A stretch of DNA of 64,000 nt. Origin: Acidobacteriota bacterium. GTDB taxonomy: Bacteria; Acidobacteriota; Thermoanaerobaculia; Multivoradales; Multivoraceae. The position numbers and the translations under genes are program-made. The notes below the pieces were generated by a model. It was not told the DNA's origin. It was given only the letters and a program-made list of their open reading frames with translations, and did no database searches. Position 1 is the stretch's first letter. Each line of letters begins with the position of its first letter. Of this stretch, positions 33,965 through 44,580 are shown piece after piece. The stretch is from positions 620,001 through 684,000 of the forward strand of contig JAPPCR010000015.1 of the NCBI GenBank assembly GCA_028875725.1, read 5' to 3'.

Positions 33965-34003
33965 AGGTGGCGATTCTGCATTTCAAATGCACAATCGCCA
34001 CCT
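33965..34003. terminator. Near-perfect 19-bp inverted repeat between convergent genes
   Basis: The left arm 33965-33983 (AGGTGGCGATTCTGCATTT) pairs with 33985-34003 in 18 of 19 positions; a single C-C mismatch is at 33976/33992. It sits between the SDR stop and the katG stop and reads the same from both sides, so it could stop transcription in both directions. There is no U-run, so a REP-like repeat or a protein-binding site is an alternative. Confidence 0.6.
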
Positions 34004-34029
34004 TACGGCTCCCCTGCCGGAGCACCTGA

Positions 34030-36342
<2,313 letters not shown>

Positions 36343-36394
36343 TCAGCGACAATAGAATCGCCAAGTTCATCACGATCTCCGGGGAGGAGCCAGA

Positions 36395-37150
36395 ATGACC
36401 AGCACGACCGGAACCACGTCTCGCACCTGGTCGCCCGTGGTCTGTGCCGGTGCCGGCGCCGTCGCCGTCGGCGCTCTGCTCGCGCTCGCCGCCGCCCTGG
36501 GCTACCGCACGGGCCTGCTCGGGCTCGGGATGTCCTTCACCGTTCTCCGTTGGGGCGCTCTCATCTCGGCAGGCGCGGCGGGCATCGCCTTGATCGGGAC
36601 GGTTTGGGCCACGTTCCGGCGCCTGCACTGGCAGAACGTCGCGGCCGGCCTGGTGGCTGCCGCATTTGGCGCGGTTTGCTACATGGTCCCGGCAGGGCAG
36701 CAGGCTCTTGCCCGATCGGTTCCGCCGATCCATGACATCACGACCGACACCGACGATCCGCCGGCCTTCGTCGCGATTCTCCCCCTCCGGGCCGACGCCC
36801 CGAATCCTCCGGAGTACGACCCCGCAGTTGCCGCGCAGCAGCGTGAGGGCTATCCGGATCTCCGTTCGGTGATGCTGGACGTACCGCCCGCCGAAGCGTT
36901 CTCCCAGGCGCTGGCCGCAGCCGGGGCAATGGGGTGGGAACTGGTGGCTGACGACGCCGCGGCGGGACGCATAGAAGCAACCGACACGACCTTCTGGTAC
37001 GGCTTCAAGGACGACGTCGTCATTCGCGTGCGCGGAGATGGCGCCGGCAGCCGCATTGACGTCCGATCCAAGTCGAGAGTGGGCCGCAGCGATGTCGGCG
37101 CGAATGCAGAGCGCATCCGTGAGTACACTGCCCGTCTCACGGGCAACTGA
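36395..37150 (+). CDS. DUF1499 membrane protein
   Basis: A 251-residue protein. Three hydrophobic segments occupy the first 110 residues. The soluble C-terminal half is a DUF1499 domain: [11 protein letters not shown], then [32 protein letters not shown] and a final [21 protein letters not shown]. This last block is highly characteristic. The biochemical function of the family is unknown to me. GGGGAGGAG provides a good ribosome site. Convergent with the phytanoyl-CoA dioxygenase-like gene. Confidence 0.87.
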   Translation: MTSTTGTTSRTWSPVVCAGAGAVAVGALLALAAALGYRTGLLGLGMSFTVLRWGALISAGAAGIALIGTVWATFRRLHWQNVAAGLVAAAFGAVCYMVPAGQQALARSVPPIHDITTDTDDPPAFVAILPLRADAPNPPEYDPAVAAQQREGYPDLRSVMLDVPPAEAFSQALAAAGAMGWELVADDAAAGRIEATDTTFWYGFKDDVVIRVRGDGAGSRIDVRSKSRVGRSDVGANAERIREYTARLTGN

Positions 37151-37156
37151 TCTCGG

Positions 37157-37789
37157 TCATGAACGGGTGCGTCCAGGGTGCGCCGGCCCCGTGCACGAGG
37201 TCGCCCAGTAGAAGTACGTGATCGCCTGGCGCGGCCGCTCGCTACGGTTCGCCTCCGACCAGTGCACGGTGCGGGAGTTGTGGATTGTTGCGTCGCCCGC
37301 GTCGACCTCGACCGCCACCGCCCCCTCGGACTCCGCGCCGAAGCCTTCCAGGCCAACGACACTCGGCAGGTCCTGCCGGTGGGTGCCCTTCACGTAGAAG
37401 AGACAGCCGTTCTCCCGGTCGGCACGGTCCAGGGCGATCCACGCCGTCGCGCCCCTGCGCCGTCGGCCGATGGCATCGATATGGGGCCTGATCCCCGAGC
37501 TCTCGCCGGGAATCCTTTCGAAGCAGCCGGCGCTGGCCGGCTCCAGTTCGGCCTCCAGCAATGCCGAGATCAGCTCGGCCTGTTTGCCTCGCTGGAGCTG
37601 ATCCTCGAACCACGGATCGATCCCGTTCAGGTTCTTGACGACGCCCGGGTACTCCTCGCTTCTCCTGGCTTCGCTGAGACATCCCGCGGCGCGGACACGC
37701 AGCTCTTCGAGTTCGTCCCGCGAAAGAAAGCCGCGCAGGACGACGTAGCCATCCCGGTCGAAGTCCCGTTTGAGCTGCTCCAGGCTCAT
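37157..37789 (-). CDS. Phytanoyl-CoA dioxygenase (PhyH)-family Fe(II)/2-oxoglutarate oxygenase
   Basis: A 210-residue protein, short for the family. The iron-binding HxD is in RPHIDAIG, the distal His in NSRTVHWSEAN, and the Arg that binds 2-oxoglutarate in RPRQ. The N-terminal FDRDGYVVLRGFLSRDEL is typical PhyH. It would hydroxylate an unknown small molecule using O2 and 2-oxoglutarate. The ATG at 37789 overlaps the stop of the GPH transporter gene upstream, so both probably handle the same compound. Confidence 0.87.
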   Translation of the reverse strand: MSLEQLKRDFDRDGYVVLRGFLSRDELEELRVRAAGCLSEARRSEEYPGVVKNLNGIDPWFEDQLQRGKQAELISALLEAELEPASAGCFERIPGESSGIRPHIDAIGRRRRGATAWIALDRADRENGCLFYVKGTHRQDLPSVVGLEGFGAESEGAVAVEVDAGDATIHNSRTVHWSEANRSERPRQAITYFYWATSCTGPAHPGRTRS

Positions 37790-39285
37790 CCGCCGCCGGC
37801 TCCCGTCGCACGCGCCGCACGCCTCGTTTCGAGCACGGTCAGGATCTCCTCATGCCTGGCGGCGTTCAGGCGGTACAGCATCATGAACAGAATGCCGACG
37901 CCGTAGATCACAAGACAGAGCAGTCCGCTCATCACCAGCAGGCCGGTGAGGGTCCCCGCCGAAACTCCTTCCGCCTCCGCGTTCTGCGGGAACCGGATCA
38001 GTTCCAGCCCGAAGCCCCCGATCAGGCCGCCGAAGCCCTCCGTCGCCTTCATCGCGAACTCCCGAACCGAGAAGATCGTGCCCTCGGCCCGGCTGCCGGT
38101 CCGGAGTTCGTGGTCGTCCGCGATGTCGACCAACTGGGAGTCGACCACGATGGCCATTACCGTCACCAGGGCATAGCCGACGAACAGCGGTCCGAACAGC
38201 AGGGGCAGCAGCAGCGCCGAGTCGTTCCCGGGAAACAGACCCGCCAGGCGCAGGACGTGCGGAAAGGCCACCAGGACGGCCGAGACCGCGCTGGTGAAGA
38301 TGACCGTCGGTTTCTTGTCGAAGCGGCGCGTCATGTACTTGGCGAGCGGAAGGGCCACGAAGATCCCTGGAATCTTCGCGAAGGCCAGGACCGAGAACTG
38401 TTCCGTCGACAGGTCGTACACCCAGATCCAGGTGAAGATGTTGACCATGTCCAGCACACCCTGGGCCGCGGCGATGGTCAGCCAGGAGGCAGTCACCGAC
38501 ACGAAGGACCTGTTCGCGAGCAGTTGCCGCAGCTCTCCGTAGTGGTCGCGGAAGTTGAAGCGCCGGCGCGTGGTCGCGTGCAGATGGGGGATCTGGTCGG
38601 CCGTGCCGAAGGTACAGACGAGAACAGCCGCCAGCACCACGACTGCGCCGAACCCGGCCAGAATGACGTACCGACTCGGGTCGAGGAGCCCGTTGCTGAA
38701 CGCCGGCGTGGACGGAAAGACAGCGTTCAGGACGAGCAGGCTCAGCCCGACCGCGGCGCCCGTGGCGACGACGTTGTACCAACCGAAGACCGAGGTCCTT
38801 TCGTGGTAGTCGTCGGTGAGCTCCGCGCCGAGCGCGTCGCGCGGGATGTTGTGGAAGGACGTCGCGATGCGGAGCAGGACCAGGAAGCACACCTGCCACG
38901 CGAAGAGGGCGCCCTCGCTCAGGCCCGAGACGGGCTGATACAGGAAGTAGAACGAGGTCGCGATCGGGAGGGCCGACATCAGCATCAGCGGGTGGCGACG
39001 CCCCCATCGGCTCCGGAAGCGATCGGAGATCGCTCCGACCATCGGATCGGAGACCGCGTCGACGATGCTCGCGATCAGGTAGGCGACGCCGCACAGAGCC
39101 GCCGAGACGCCGAGCACCTGGTTGTAGAAGATCAGAGTGGTGATCCGTCCGGCGACCACCATCCCCTCCTGAAAGCCGCCGGAGGAGAAGGCGAGCTTGG
39201 TGCGCAGCGGCACTCTTCGCCGACGATCGGAGCGTTGGCGGGCAGGCGAGTCGGCGGCCGTCTGGGGCTGAGTGTCGTCCGTCAT
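37786..39285 (-). CDS. GPH-family (MelB-like) MFS symporter
   Basis: A 499-residue protein with about 12 membrane helices. GPH signatures include DAVSDPMVGAISDRFRSRWGRRHP, then RDALGAELTDDYHERTSVFGW, the second resembling the loop seen in the transporter at the start of this window. It imports a sugar, glycoside or other organic solute with a cation. It is followed by a PhyH-like oxygenase in a 4-nt overlap and diverges from an LLM enzyme. Confidence 0.9.
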   Translation of the reverse strand: MTDDTQPQTAADSPARQRSDRRRRVPLRTKLAFSSGGFQEGMVVAGRITTLIFYNQVLGVSAALCGVAYLIASIVDAVSDPMVGAISDRFRSRWGRRHPLMLMSALPIATSFYFLYQPVSGLSEGALFAWQVCFLVLLRIATSFHNIPRDALGAELTDDYHERTSVFGWYNVVATGAAVGLSLLVLNAVFPSTPAFSNGLLDPSRYVILAGFGAVVVLAAVLVCTFGTADQIPHLHATTRRRFNFRDHYGELRQLLANRSFVSVTASWLTIAAAQGVLDMVNIFTWIWVYDLSTEQFSVLAFAKIPGIFVALPLAKYMTRRFDKKPTVIFTSAVSAVLVAFPHVLRLAGLFPGNDSALLLPLLFGPLFVGYALVTVMAIVVDSQLVDIADDHELRTGSRAEGTIFSVREFAMKATEGFGGLIGGFGLELIRFPQNAEAEGVSAGTLTGLLVMSGLLCLVIYGVGILFMMLYRLNAARHEEILTVLETRRAARATGAGGG

Positions 39286-39302
39286 CGCCGCGCGTCACAA
39301 AC

Positions 39303-39331
39303 TTGGAACAGCGTACCACTTGGAGTAACTT
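39303..39331 (+). promoter_or_regulatory. Putative promoter of the LLM oxidoreductase, leaderless type
   Basis: TTGGAA (39303-39308), 17-nt spacer, TAACTT (39326-39331), then 7 nt to the ATG at 39339. A GGAG at 39322-39325 is too far from the ATG (13 nt) to be a good ribosome site. The hexamers are weak matches, so confidence is moderate. Confidence 0.4.
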
Positions 39332-39338
39332 ACGGCCC

Positions 39339-40250
39339 ATGGAGTTTGGCGCCCAACTCAGCAGCTACCGCGTGCCGTGGTCGGAAACCGAGGCCACGGT
39401 CCAGGCGATCGAGAACGGCACCTGGCGCAGCCTGTGGTTCTCGGACCACTTCCTGCCGCCGGCCGCTCCCAACGACGAACACCTGTCGGCCCTCGAGGTG
39501 TGGACCCTGGTCACGGCGGCGGCGGTCGTGACCGAGCGGGTGCGCCTCGGCACGCTCGCCTGCGGCGTCACCTACCGCAATCCGGCCCTGCTCGCGAAGA
39601 TCTGCGCCAGCGTCGACCACATCAGCGGCGGGCGCATGGAGCTGGGGATCGGCGCAGCCTGGTTCGAGCGCGAACACCAGGCCTACGGCTGGGACTTCCC
39701 CACCCTGCGCGAGCGCTCCGACCGCCTGGAGGAGGCGGCTCAACTCATCCGCCTGCTGTTCACCGCGGATGAGGGCGAGAAGGTCACTTTCGAGGGCGAC
39801 CACTACCGCCTGGACGAGGCGCCGCTCGTGCCCGGCTCGACCAACAAGCCTCACATCCCGATCCTGATCGGCGGCAACGGCGAGAAGCGGACGCTCCGCA
39901 CCTGCGCCCGCTACGGCGACATCAGCAACCTCGACTTCTGGCATCCCGCCGGCGTCGACGTCTTCCGGCACAAACAGAAGGTCCTCGACCGCCACTGCGA
40001 GGACGCCGGCCGCGACCCGGCGGAGATCAAGAGAACGGTCGGCCTCCCCTTCCGGCTCTTCGCGAACGACGAGGAAGCCGCGAAGTCGCCCGGACAGCCC
40101 TGGTACTGCTGGGGCACCGCCTCCCACGTTCAGGACCTGCTGCACCAGTACGTCGAAGCCGGCGCCGAGGAGATCGTCCTCTGCGGCGTCGGCAACCGGC
40201 CTGAGGCCTGGCAGCAGATCGACGAAGAGGTTCTTTCGGCGTTCGACTGA
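39339..40250 (+). CDS. LLM-class flavin-dependent oxidoreductase
   Basis: A 303-residue TIM-barrel protein. Features of the luciferase-like monooxygenase family: the N-terminal MEFGAQLSSY, then SLWFSDHF, TVRLGT-like strand TERVRLGTLACGVTYRNP and LAKICASVDHISGGRMELGIGAAW, with PILIGGNGEKRTLR binding the flavin phosphate. It resembles the F420-dependent subgroup, but FMN use cannot be excluded. I prefer the ATG at 39339 over the in-frame GTG/ATG codons from 39303, because family similarity begins there. Oxidises or hydroxylates an unknown small substrate. Confidence 0.87.
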   Translation: MEFGAQLSSYRVPWSETEATVQAIENGTWRSLWFSDHFLPPAAPNDEHLSALEVWTLVTAAAVVTERVRLGTLACGVTYRNPALLAKICASVDHISGGRMELGIGAAWFEREHQAYGWDFPTLRERSDRLEEAAQLIRLLFTADEGEKVTFEGDHYRLDEAPLVPGSTNKPHIPILIGGNGEKRTLRTCARYGDISNLDFWHPAGVDVFRHKQKVLDRHCEDAGRDPAEIKRTVGLPFRLFANDEEAAKSPGQPWYCWGTASHVQDLLHQYVEAGAEEIVLCGVGNRPEAWQQIDEEVLSAFD

Positions 40251-40333
40251 AGCTCTCGAAGCGCCGGTTTCCGGTGCCTTTTCCCGCTAGACTCGCCGCG
40301 TCCACGGACACGAACCGGGCCAAGGAGAAACCC

Positions 40334-41689
40334 ATGAAGTCCCGCCTCCCCTACCTCGCTCTCGCCCTCGCCTTCCTCGCGGGCGCCGCCCTCGCCGCGC
40401 CGCCAGCCAACAACGCGGCAGACCCCTCCGAGGTGACCTGGGCGGACCACGTAGCGCCCATCCTCCACAAGAACTGCGCGAGCTGTCATCGGCCCGGACA
40501 GACCGCGCCCATGTCCTTGCTGACGTACGACGAGACGCGCCCCTGGGCAAAGTCGATCCGCCGGGTCACGACCGAGCGCACCATGCCGCCCTGGTTCGCC
40601 AACCCGGAGCACGGCGAGTTCGTGGAGGATCCGAGCCTCACGGACGCCGAGATCGAGACCCTGAACAACTGGGTGGCCGTGGGCGCGCCGGCCGGCGACC
40701 TCTCGCAGGCGCCGGAGCCGCCCACCTTCGATTCCGACTGGAAGCTGGGTGAGCCGGACGTCATCTACACGGCGCCGGAGTTCCACGTCTCAGACGACAT
40801 CGAGGATCACTACGAGTGGCTCCAGGTGGACAACCCGGTCGACGAGGAGCGCTGGATCCGTGCGATCGAGATCCACCCCGGATTCGTCGAAGCTGTACAT
40901 CACCAACTGACGTACCTGGCGCCGCCCGACGCCACGATCGCGGGCGTGCGGAGCACGACCGGAACCCTGGACCTCACCTTCGTCGGCGGTTGGGGTCCGG
41001 GCGTCGCGCCGCTCCAGTTCGCGGAAGGGCACGGAATGCGCATGCCGCCGAACAGCACGCTGTTCTTCCAGATGCACTACCACAAGATCCCGGGTCCGGG
41101 CACCGGCGGCACCGACCAGACGACGATGGGCCTCTACTTCCACGACGAGAAGCCCGAGAACGTGGTGGAGACGCTGTGGCTGGTCGATCCGACGCTGAAC
41201 ATTCCGGCGGGCGATAGCGACTACCACTCCTGGTCGTCATTCACCACCGAACACGAGGCTGTCCTCTTCGACTTCACGCCGCACATGCACCTGCGGGGCA
41301 AGTCGATGACGTTCACGGCCGAGTACCCGGACGGCAGCAAGGAAGTCCTGCTCGACGTGCCGAACTATGATTTCAACTGGCAGCTCACCTACACGCCGAC
41401 GGCGCCCAGGGTGATCCCGGCCGGCACGACGATCCGCGTCGACGCGAAGTTCGACAACTCGACCGACAACCTGGCCAACCCCGATCCGACGTCGAACGTG
41501 ACCTGGGGCGAAGCAACGACCGACGAGATGATGGTCGGCTTCATCCACTACACGTTCAGCGACACGACGCAGCAGACGAACATGCCCACCTTCATCGTGC
41601 CCGAGCAGTTGAGGGAGCAGATGCAGCGGATCCGCGAGTTCCGCCGCCAGCAGCGGGAAGCCAAGGCAGCCGCAGAGACCGGCGACTAG
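40334..41689 (+). CDS. Exported cytochrome c / copper type II monooxygenase-like protein
   Basis: A 451-residue protein with a Sec signal peptide (to about AAP at residue 22) and AAGGAGA before the ATG at 40334. A haem c site is C48-x2-C51-H52 (NCASCHRPG). The rest resembles peptidylglycine/dopamine-type copper monooxygenases: the HH pair in EAVHHQL, MHYH, HMHLRG near residue 317, and the DEMM block with the Met ligand near residue 399. The haem domain may deliver electrons in place of ascorbate. The substrate is unknown. Convergent 4-nt overlap with the next gene. Confidence 0.8.
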   Translation: MKSRLPYLALALAFLAGAALAAPPANNAADPSEVTWADHVAPILHKNCASCHRPGQTAPMSLLTYDETRPWAKSIRRVTTERTMPPWFANPEHGEFVEDPSLTDAEIETLNNWVAVGAPAGDLSQAPEPPTFDSDWKLGEPDVIYTAPEFHVSDDIEDHYEWLQVDNPVDEERWIRAIEIHPGFVEAVHHQLTYLAPPDATIAGVRSTTGTLDLTFVGGWGPGVAPLQFAEGHGMRMPPNSTLFFQMHYHKIPGPGTGGTDQTTMGLYFHDEKPENVVETLWLVDPTLNIPAGDSDYHSWSSFTTEHEAVLFDFTPHMHLRGKSMTFTAEYPDGSKEVLLDVPNYDFNWQLTYTPTAPRVIPAGTTIRVDAKFDNSTDNLANPDPTSNVTWGEATTDEMMVGFIHYTFSDTTQQTNMPTFIVPEQLREQMQRIREFRRQQREAKAAAETGD

Positions 41690-42420
41690 TGGCCTAGTAC
41701 GGCATACGTCCCGTCCAGAACCAGGCGGATCGCTACGTACAGCCCGAACATCGGCACGACGACCCAGATCGTGTTGGGCGCCCACACCCACACGAGCCGG
41801 TCCAGCCGGCCGATTGCCCGGTGTCCGCCGGAGACGTAGAAGCTCACCATGTAGAGCGAGCTGACGTAGACCCACTGCCAGAAGAGCGCGACTCCGAGGA
41901 TCCCGGCGACGACGGCCGGCAGGAAACCGGTGGTCATCGACAGAAGAAGGACCATCGACGGGACTGGCGTGGCGAAGCCGTTGCCCACGTCGCAATTGAA
42001 GCCGAACGTCCGCCGATCCGTGTAGGCGTCGTCATACACGGAGTAGGCCGCCCAGACGTCCGACCATGCCGTCGGCGACAGGATGCCCGTGAGCGGGATC
42101 CCCGAGAACAGGAACAGGATGGCCGGCGGCCGGCCGGTCTCCGCGCCGCGTCCGCGCCAGTACTCGGCCCGCTGCGCGATGTAGTCGCGCCGCAGGTACA
42201 GGCAGGCCTCCCAGTAGCAGATCAGCAGGTTGATCGACAGGAACAGGCTGAGCACGAAGTAGATCGGATCGACGCTTCCGTGCAGCCGGTAACTCGCCAC
42301 GTTCCAGGCCGCTGTCTGGAGGCCGACGACGATGACGACGAAGACCGCGACCGGGATCTTCGGCCCCTTCGCGCTCCCGGTTTCACTGCCCGCCGCACCG
42401 GCGGTCTCGCGCACATCCAT
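41686..42420 (-). CDS. Multi-pass membrane protein of unknown function
   Basis: A 244-residue protein with about six hydrophobic helices, a hydrophilic N-terminal 20 residues and a loop YDDAYTDRRTFGFNCDVGNG that may face the periplasm. I do not recognise the family. It starts 5 nt after the S9 peptidase stop, so the two are cotranscribed. No catalytic motif is evident. Confidence 0.6.
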   Translation of the reverse strand: MDVRETAGAAGSETGSAKGPKIPVAVFVVIVVGLQTAAWNVASYRLHGSVDPIYFVLSLFLSINLLICYWEACLYLRRDYIAQRAEYWRGRGAETGRPPAILFLFSGIPLTGILSPTAWSDVWAAYSVYDDAYTDRRTFGFNCDVGNGFATPVPSMVLLLSMTTGFLPAVVAGILGVALFWQWVYVSSLYMVSFYVSGGHRAIGRLDRLVWVWAPNTIWVVVPMFGLYVAIRLVLDGTYAVLGH

Positions 42421-42425
42421 CCCGA

Positions 42426-44519
42426 CTAGCCGGTGCTCGCGCCGGTCTCCTCGACCGCCCCGTCTTCTTCAGACCCCGGAGCGGTCTCCCACTCGTACTC
42501 GATGCCCCGAACGTGGCGCTCGAACCAGTCGATCTCCACGTTCACCTTGAACAGCTCGTGGCGGAGCTCCCGCCAGCCGTGGGGCTCCCGCGGTGCAACG
42601 TATAGGTGGGTCTCGACTCCGTTCGCCTTCAGCGCCCGGTAGAGCTCCACCGACTGGGGCGGCGGTACGCGAACGTCGTTCTCACCAACCAGGACGAGGG
42701 TCGGCGTCGTCACCTTGTAGATGTCCCTGAGCGGCGAGTTCTCCCAGTAGACCCCGATCGGGGCGTCCTCCTGCCACGGAGTGCCCCCGAACCAGGGGGT
42801 GCGGTAGGTCCGCACGTCGCTCTGGCCGTACATCGAGATCCAGTTCACCGCGCCGGCGCCTGAGGACGCCGCCTTGAAGCGGTCGGTGTGAGTGATGATC
42901 TTGTTCGTCATGTGACCGCCGCCGCTCCAGCCCATCTTGGCCATGCGGTCGCCGTCCACCAGCCCAAGCTCGATCAGGTGGTCGACACCGGTCATCACGT
43001 CGAGGTGCGCCTGGTGGAAGTAGTGGCCGACCATGTCGCGCAGGAACGGATCGCCGTAGCCTGTACTCCCACGGTAGTTCGGCTTGAAGACGAAGTAGCC
43101 GCGGGCCGCCAGCACCTGGACGTAGTTGGACCAGCGGCCGAAGCCGAACTTGTCGGACGCCGCCGGTCCGCCGTGCGTCTGCACGACCACGGGATACCGG
43201 TTGCCCTCCTCGTAGTCGAGCGGGTAGTAGAGGAGGCCTTCGACTTCGACGCCGTCCTCGCCCGGCCAGCGGATCGCTTCCTGGCGAGGCAGCAGGAAGG
43301 TCTCGTCGAGGTAGTCGTAGGCCGCGGTCACCTTCCTCGGAGTCCCGCCCCCGGCCGGCATCACGTGGATGTCGCCGGCGTTCTCGCGGCGGTTGATCCC
43401 GAACGCGTGCAGGCCCGCTTGCTGCGAGTAGCTCCAGGAGCCCAGCGCGTGGTCGCCCTCGGTGAGCGGCACAGGCTGAGAATCGCCGACCGCGGCACGG
43501 AAGAGCTGGTTTCGCACCCCGGTGTTCGCGGTGAAGTAGATCGTGCCGGCGTCCGCCCAGCGGGCGCCGTTGACCTCGTGCAGCATGTCCTCGTACAGCA
43601 GACGGTGCGCTCCGCCGGCGGCCGGCACCACGAAGATGTTGCCGTTGTAATACGTCTCCAGATCGGCACTGGAGGTGGAGGTGAACAGCACCCACTGCCC
43701 GTCCGGCGACAGCTCGGCGCCGGACTCGGTCACCGTGTTGTCGGTGAGCTGCAGAGCGTTGCCGCCGTCGGCATCCATGAGCCAGACCTCGCCCTCGTCG
43801 CGGTTGTCGAAGAGCGGCGAAGGCGCCCGGTGGTGCGCGATCCGCGCGCCGTCCGCCGAGATTCGGAAGCCGACCACGGAGAAGTCGCCCTCGGTGATCC
43901 TCTCGACGCCGCCCCGGTCGTCGCCGGTCCAGGCGACCCGGAACAGGTGGCGCTGCTTGTAGTCCTCGTCGAAGGCGAAGACGTCGTCCTTCAGTTCGTC
44001 CTTCTTCTTCTCCTCGGGAGTCTCCGGGTCGGCAGCCACGAAGAAGATGTGCTCGCCGTCCGGCGAGAACTCGAAGCTCTGAACGGAGGTCTCGTGGCCG
44101 GTCAACGGGGCGGCTTCCCCGCCTCCGTTCGGCAGGAGGTAGATCTGCGTAGTGTCCTCCTCGCCGCGATTCGCGAGGAAGGCCACGTAGTTCCCGTCCG
44201 GGGACCAGCGCGGACTACGCTCCCCCTTCTCGCCGTAGGTCAACCGGACGTCTCCCGCACCGTCCATCCCGATCCGGCGGATGTGGGTGGTGCGACCGTT
44301 CTTCTTCCAGTCCGTGTCGCTGCGGGTGTAGAGGAGCTGGGCGCCGTCCGGGGAGATTCGCGGACTGCCAACACCGGGCACGTCGATCAGGTCGACGATC
44401 GTCATGGGCCGCTTGTCCGCGGCGAAGCCGGCGGACGCGACCAGGGCGGCAGACAGGAACACAAGGGGCCGTGGCCTGGGGCTGCCGCCGCCCAGGTACC
44501 GCCTCGGGTTGTGCGTCAT
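42426..44519 (-). CDS. S9-family peptidase (prolyl oligopeptidase / acylaminoacyl-peptidase type), exported
   Basis: A 697-residue protein: signal peptide (LVFLSAALVASAGFA), a beta-propeller with WD40-like/TolB-like SPDG repeats (SPRISPDG, SPRWSPDGNYVAF), then an alpha/beta hydrolase domain. The triad is Ser in GWSGGG, Asp in VGENDVRVPP and His in PREPHGW. It cleaves short peptides in the periplasm. I chose the ATG at 44519; another in-frame ATG at 44531 is possible. It diverges from a large serine hydrolase 62 nt away. Confidence 0.92.
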   Translation of the reverse strand: MTHNPRRYLGGGSPRPRPLVFLSAALVASAGFAADKRPMTIVDLIDVPGVGSPRISPDGAQLLYTRSDTDWKKNGRTTHIRRIGMDGAGDVRLTYGEKGERSPRWSPDGNYVAFLANRGEEDTTQIYLLPNGGGEAAPLTGHETSVQSFEFSPDGEHIFFVAADPETPEEKKKDELKDDVFAFDEDYKQRHLFRVAWTGDDRGGVERITEGDFSVVGFRISADGARIAHHRAPSPLFDNRDEGEVWLMDADGGNALQLTDNTVTESGAELSPDGQWVLFTSTSSADLETYYNGNIFVVPAAGGAHRLLYEDMLHEVNGARWADAGTIYFTANTGVRNQLFRAAVGDSQPVPLTEGDHALGSWSYSQQAGLHAFGINRRENAGDIHVMPAGGGTPRKVTAAYDYLDETFLLPRQEAIRWPGEDGVEVEGLLYYPLDYEEGNRYPVVVQTHGGPAASDKFGFGRWSNYVQVLAARGYFVFKPNYRGSTGYGDPFLRDMVGHYFHQAHLDVMTGVDHLIELGLVDGDRMAKMGWSGGGHMTNKIITHTDRFKAASSGAGAVNWISMYGQSDVRTYRTPWFGGTPWQEDAPIGVYWENSPLRDIYKVTTPTLVLVGENDVRVPPPQSVELYRALKANGVETHLYVAPREPHGWRELRHELFKVNVEIDWFERHVRGIEYEWETAPGSEEDGAVEETGASTG

Positions 44520-44580
44520 CGGGCGTAGCATCGTATCGTGCTCGGCCTTGCGATCCTGATCAGGCAGAGGAGATCGAAAC

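Noticed and set aside
42888-44528. 546-codon plus-strand frame opposite the S9 peptidase
   Set aside because: Antisense shadow rich in Arg, Val and Glu with no domain; the minus strand has a complete S9 peptidase.
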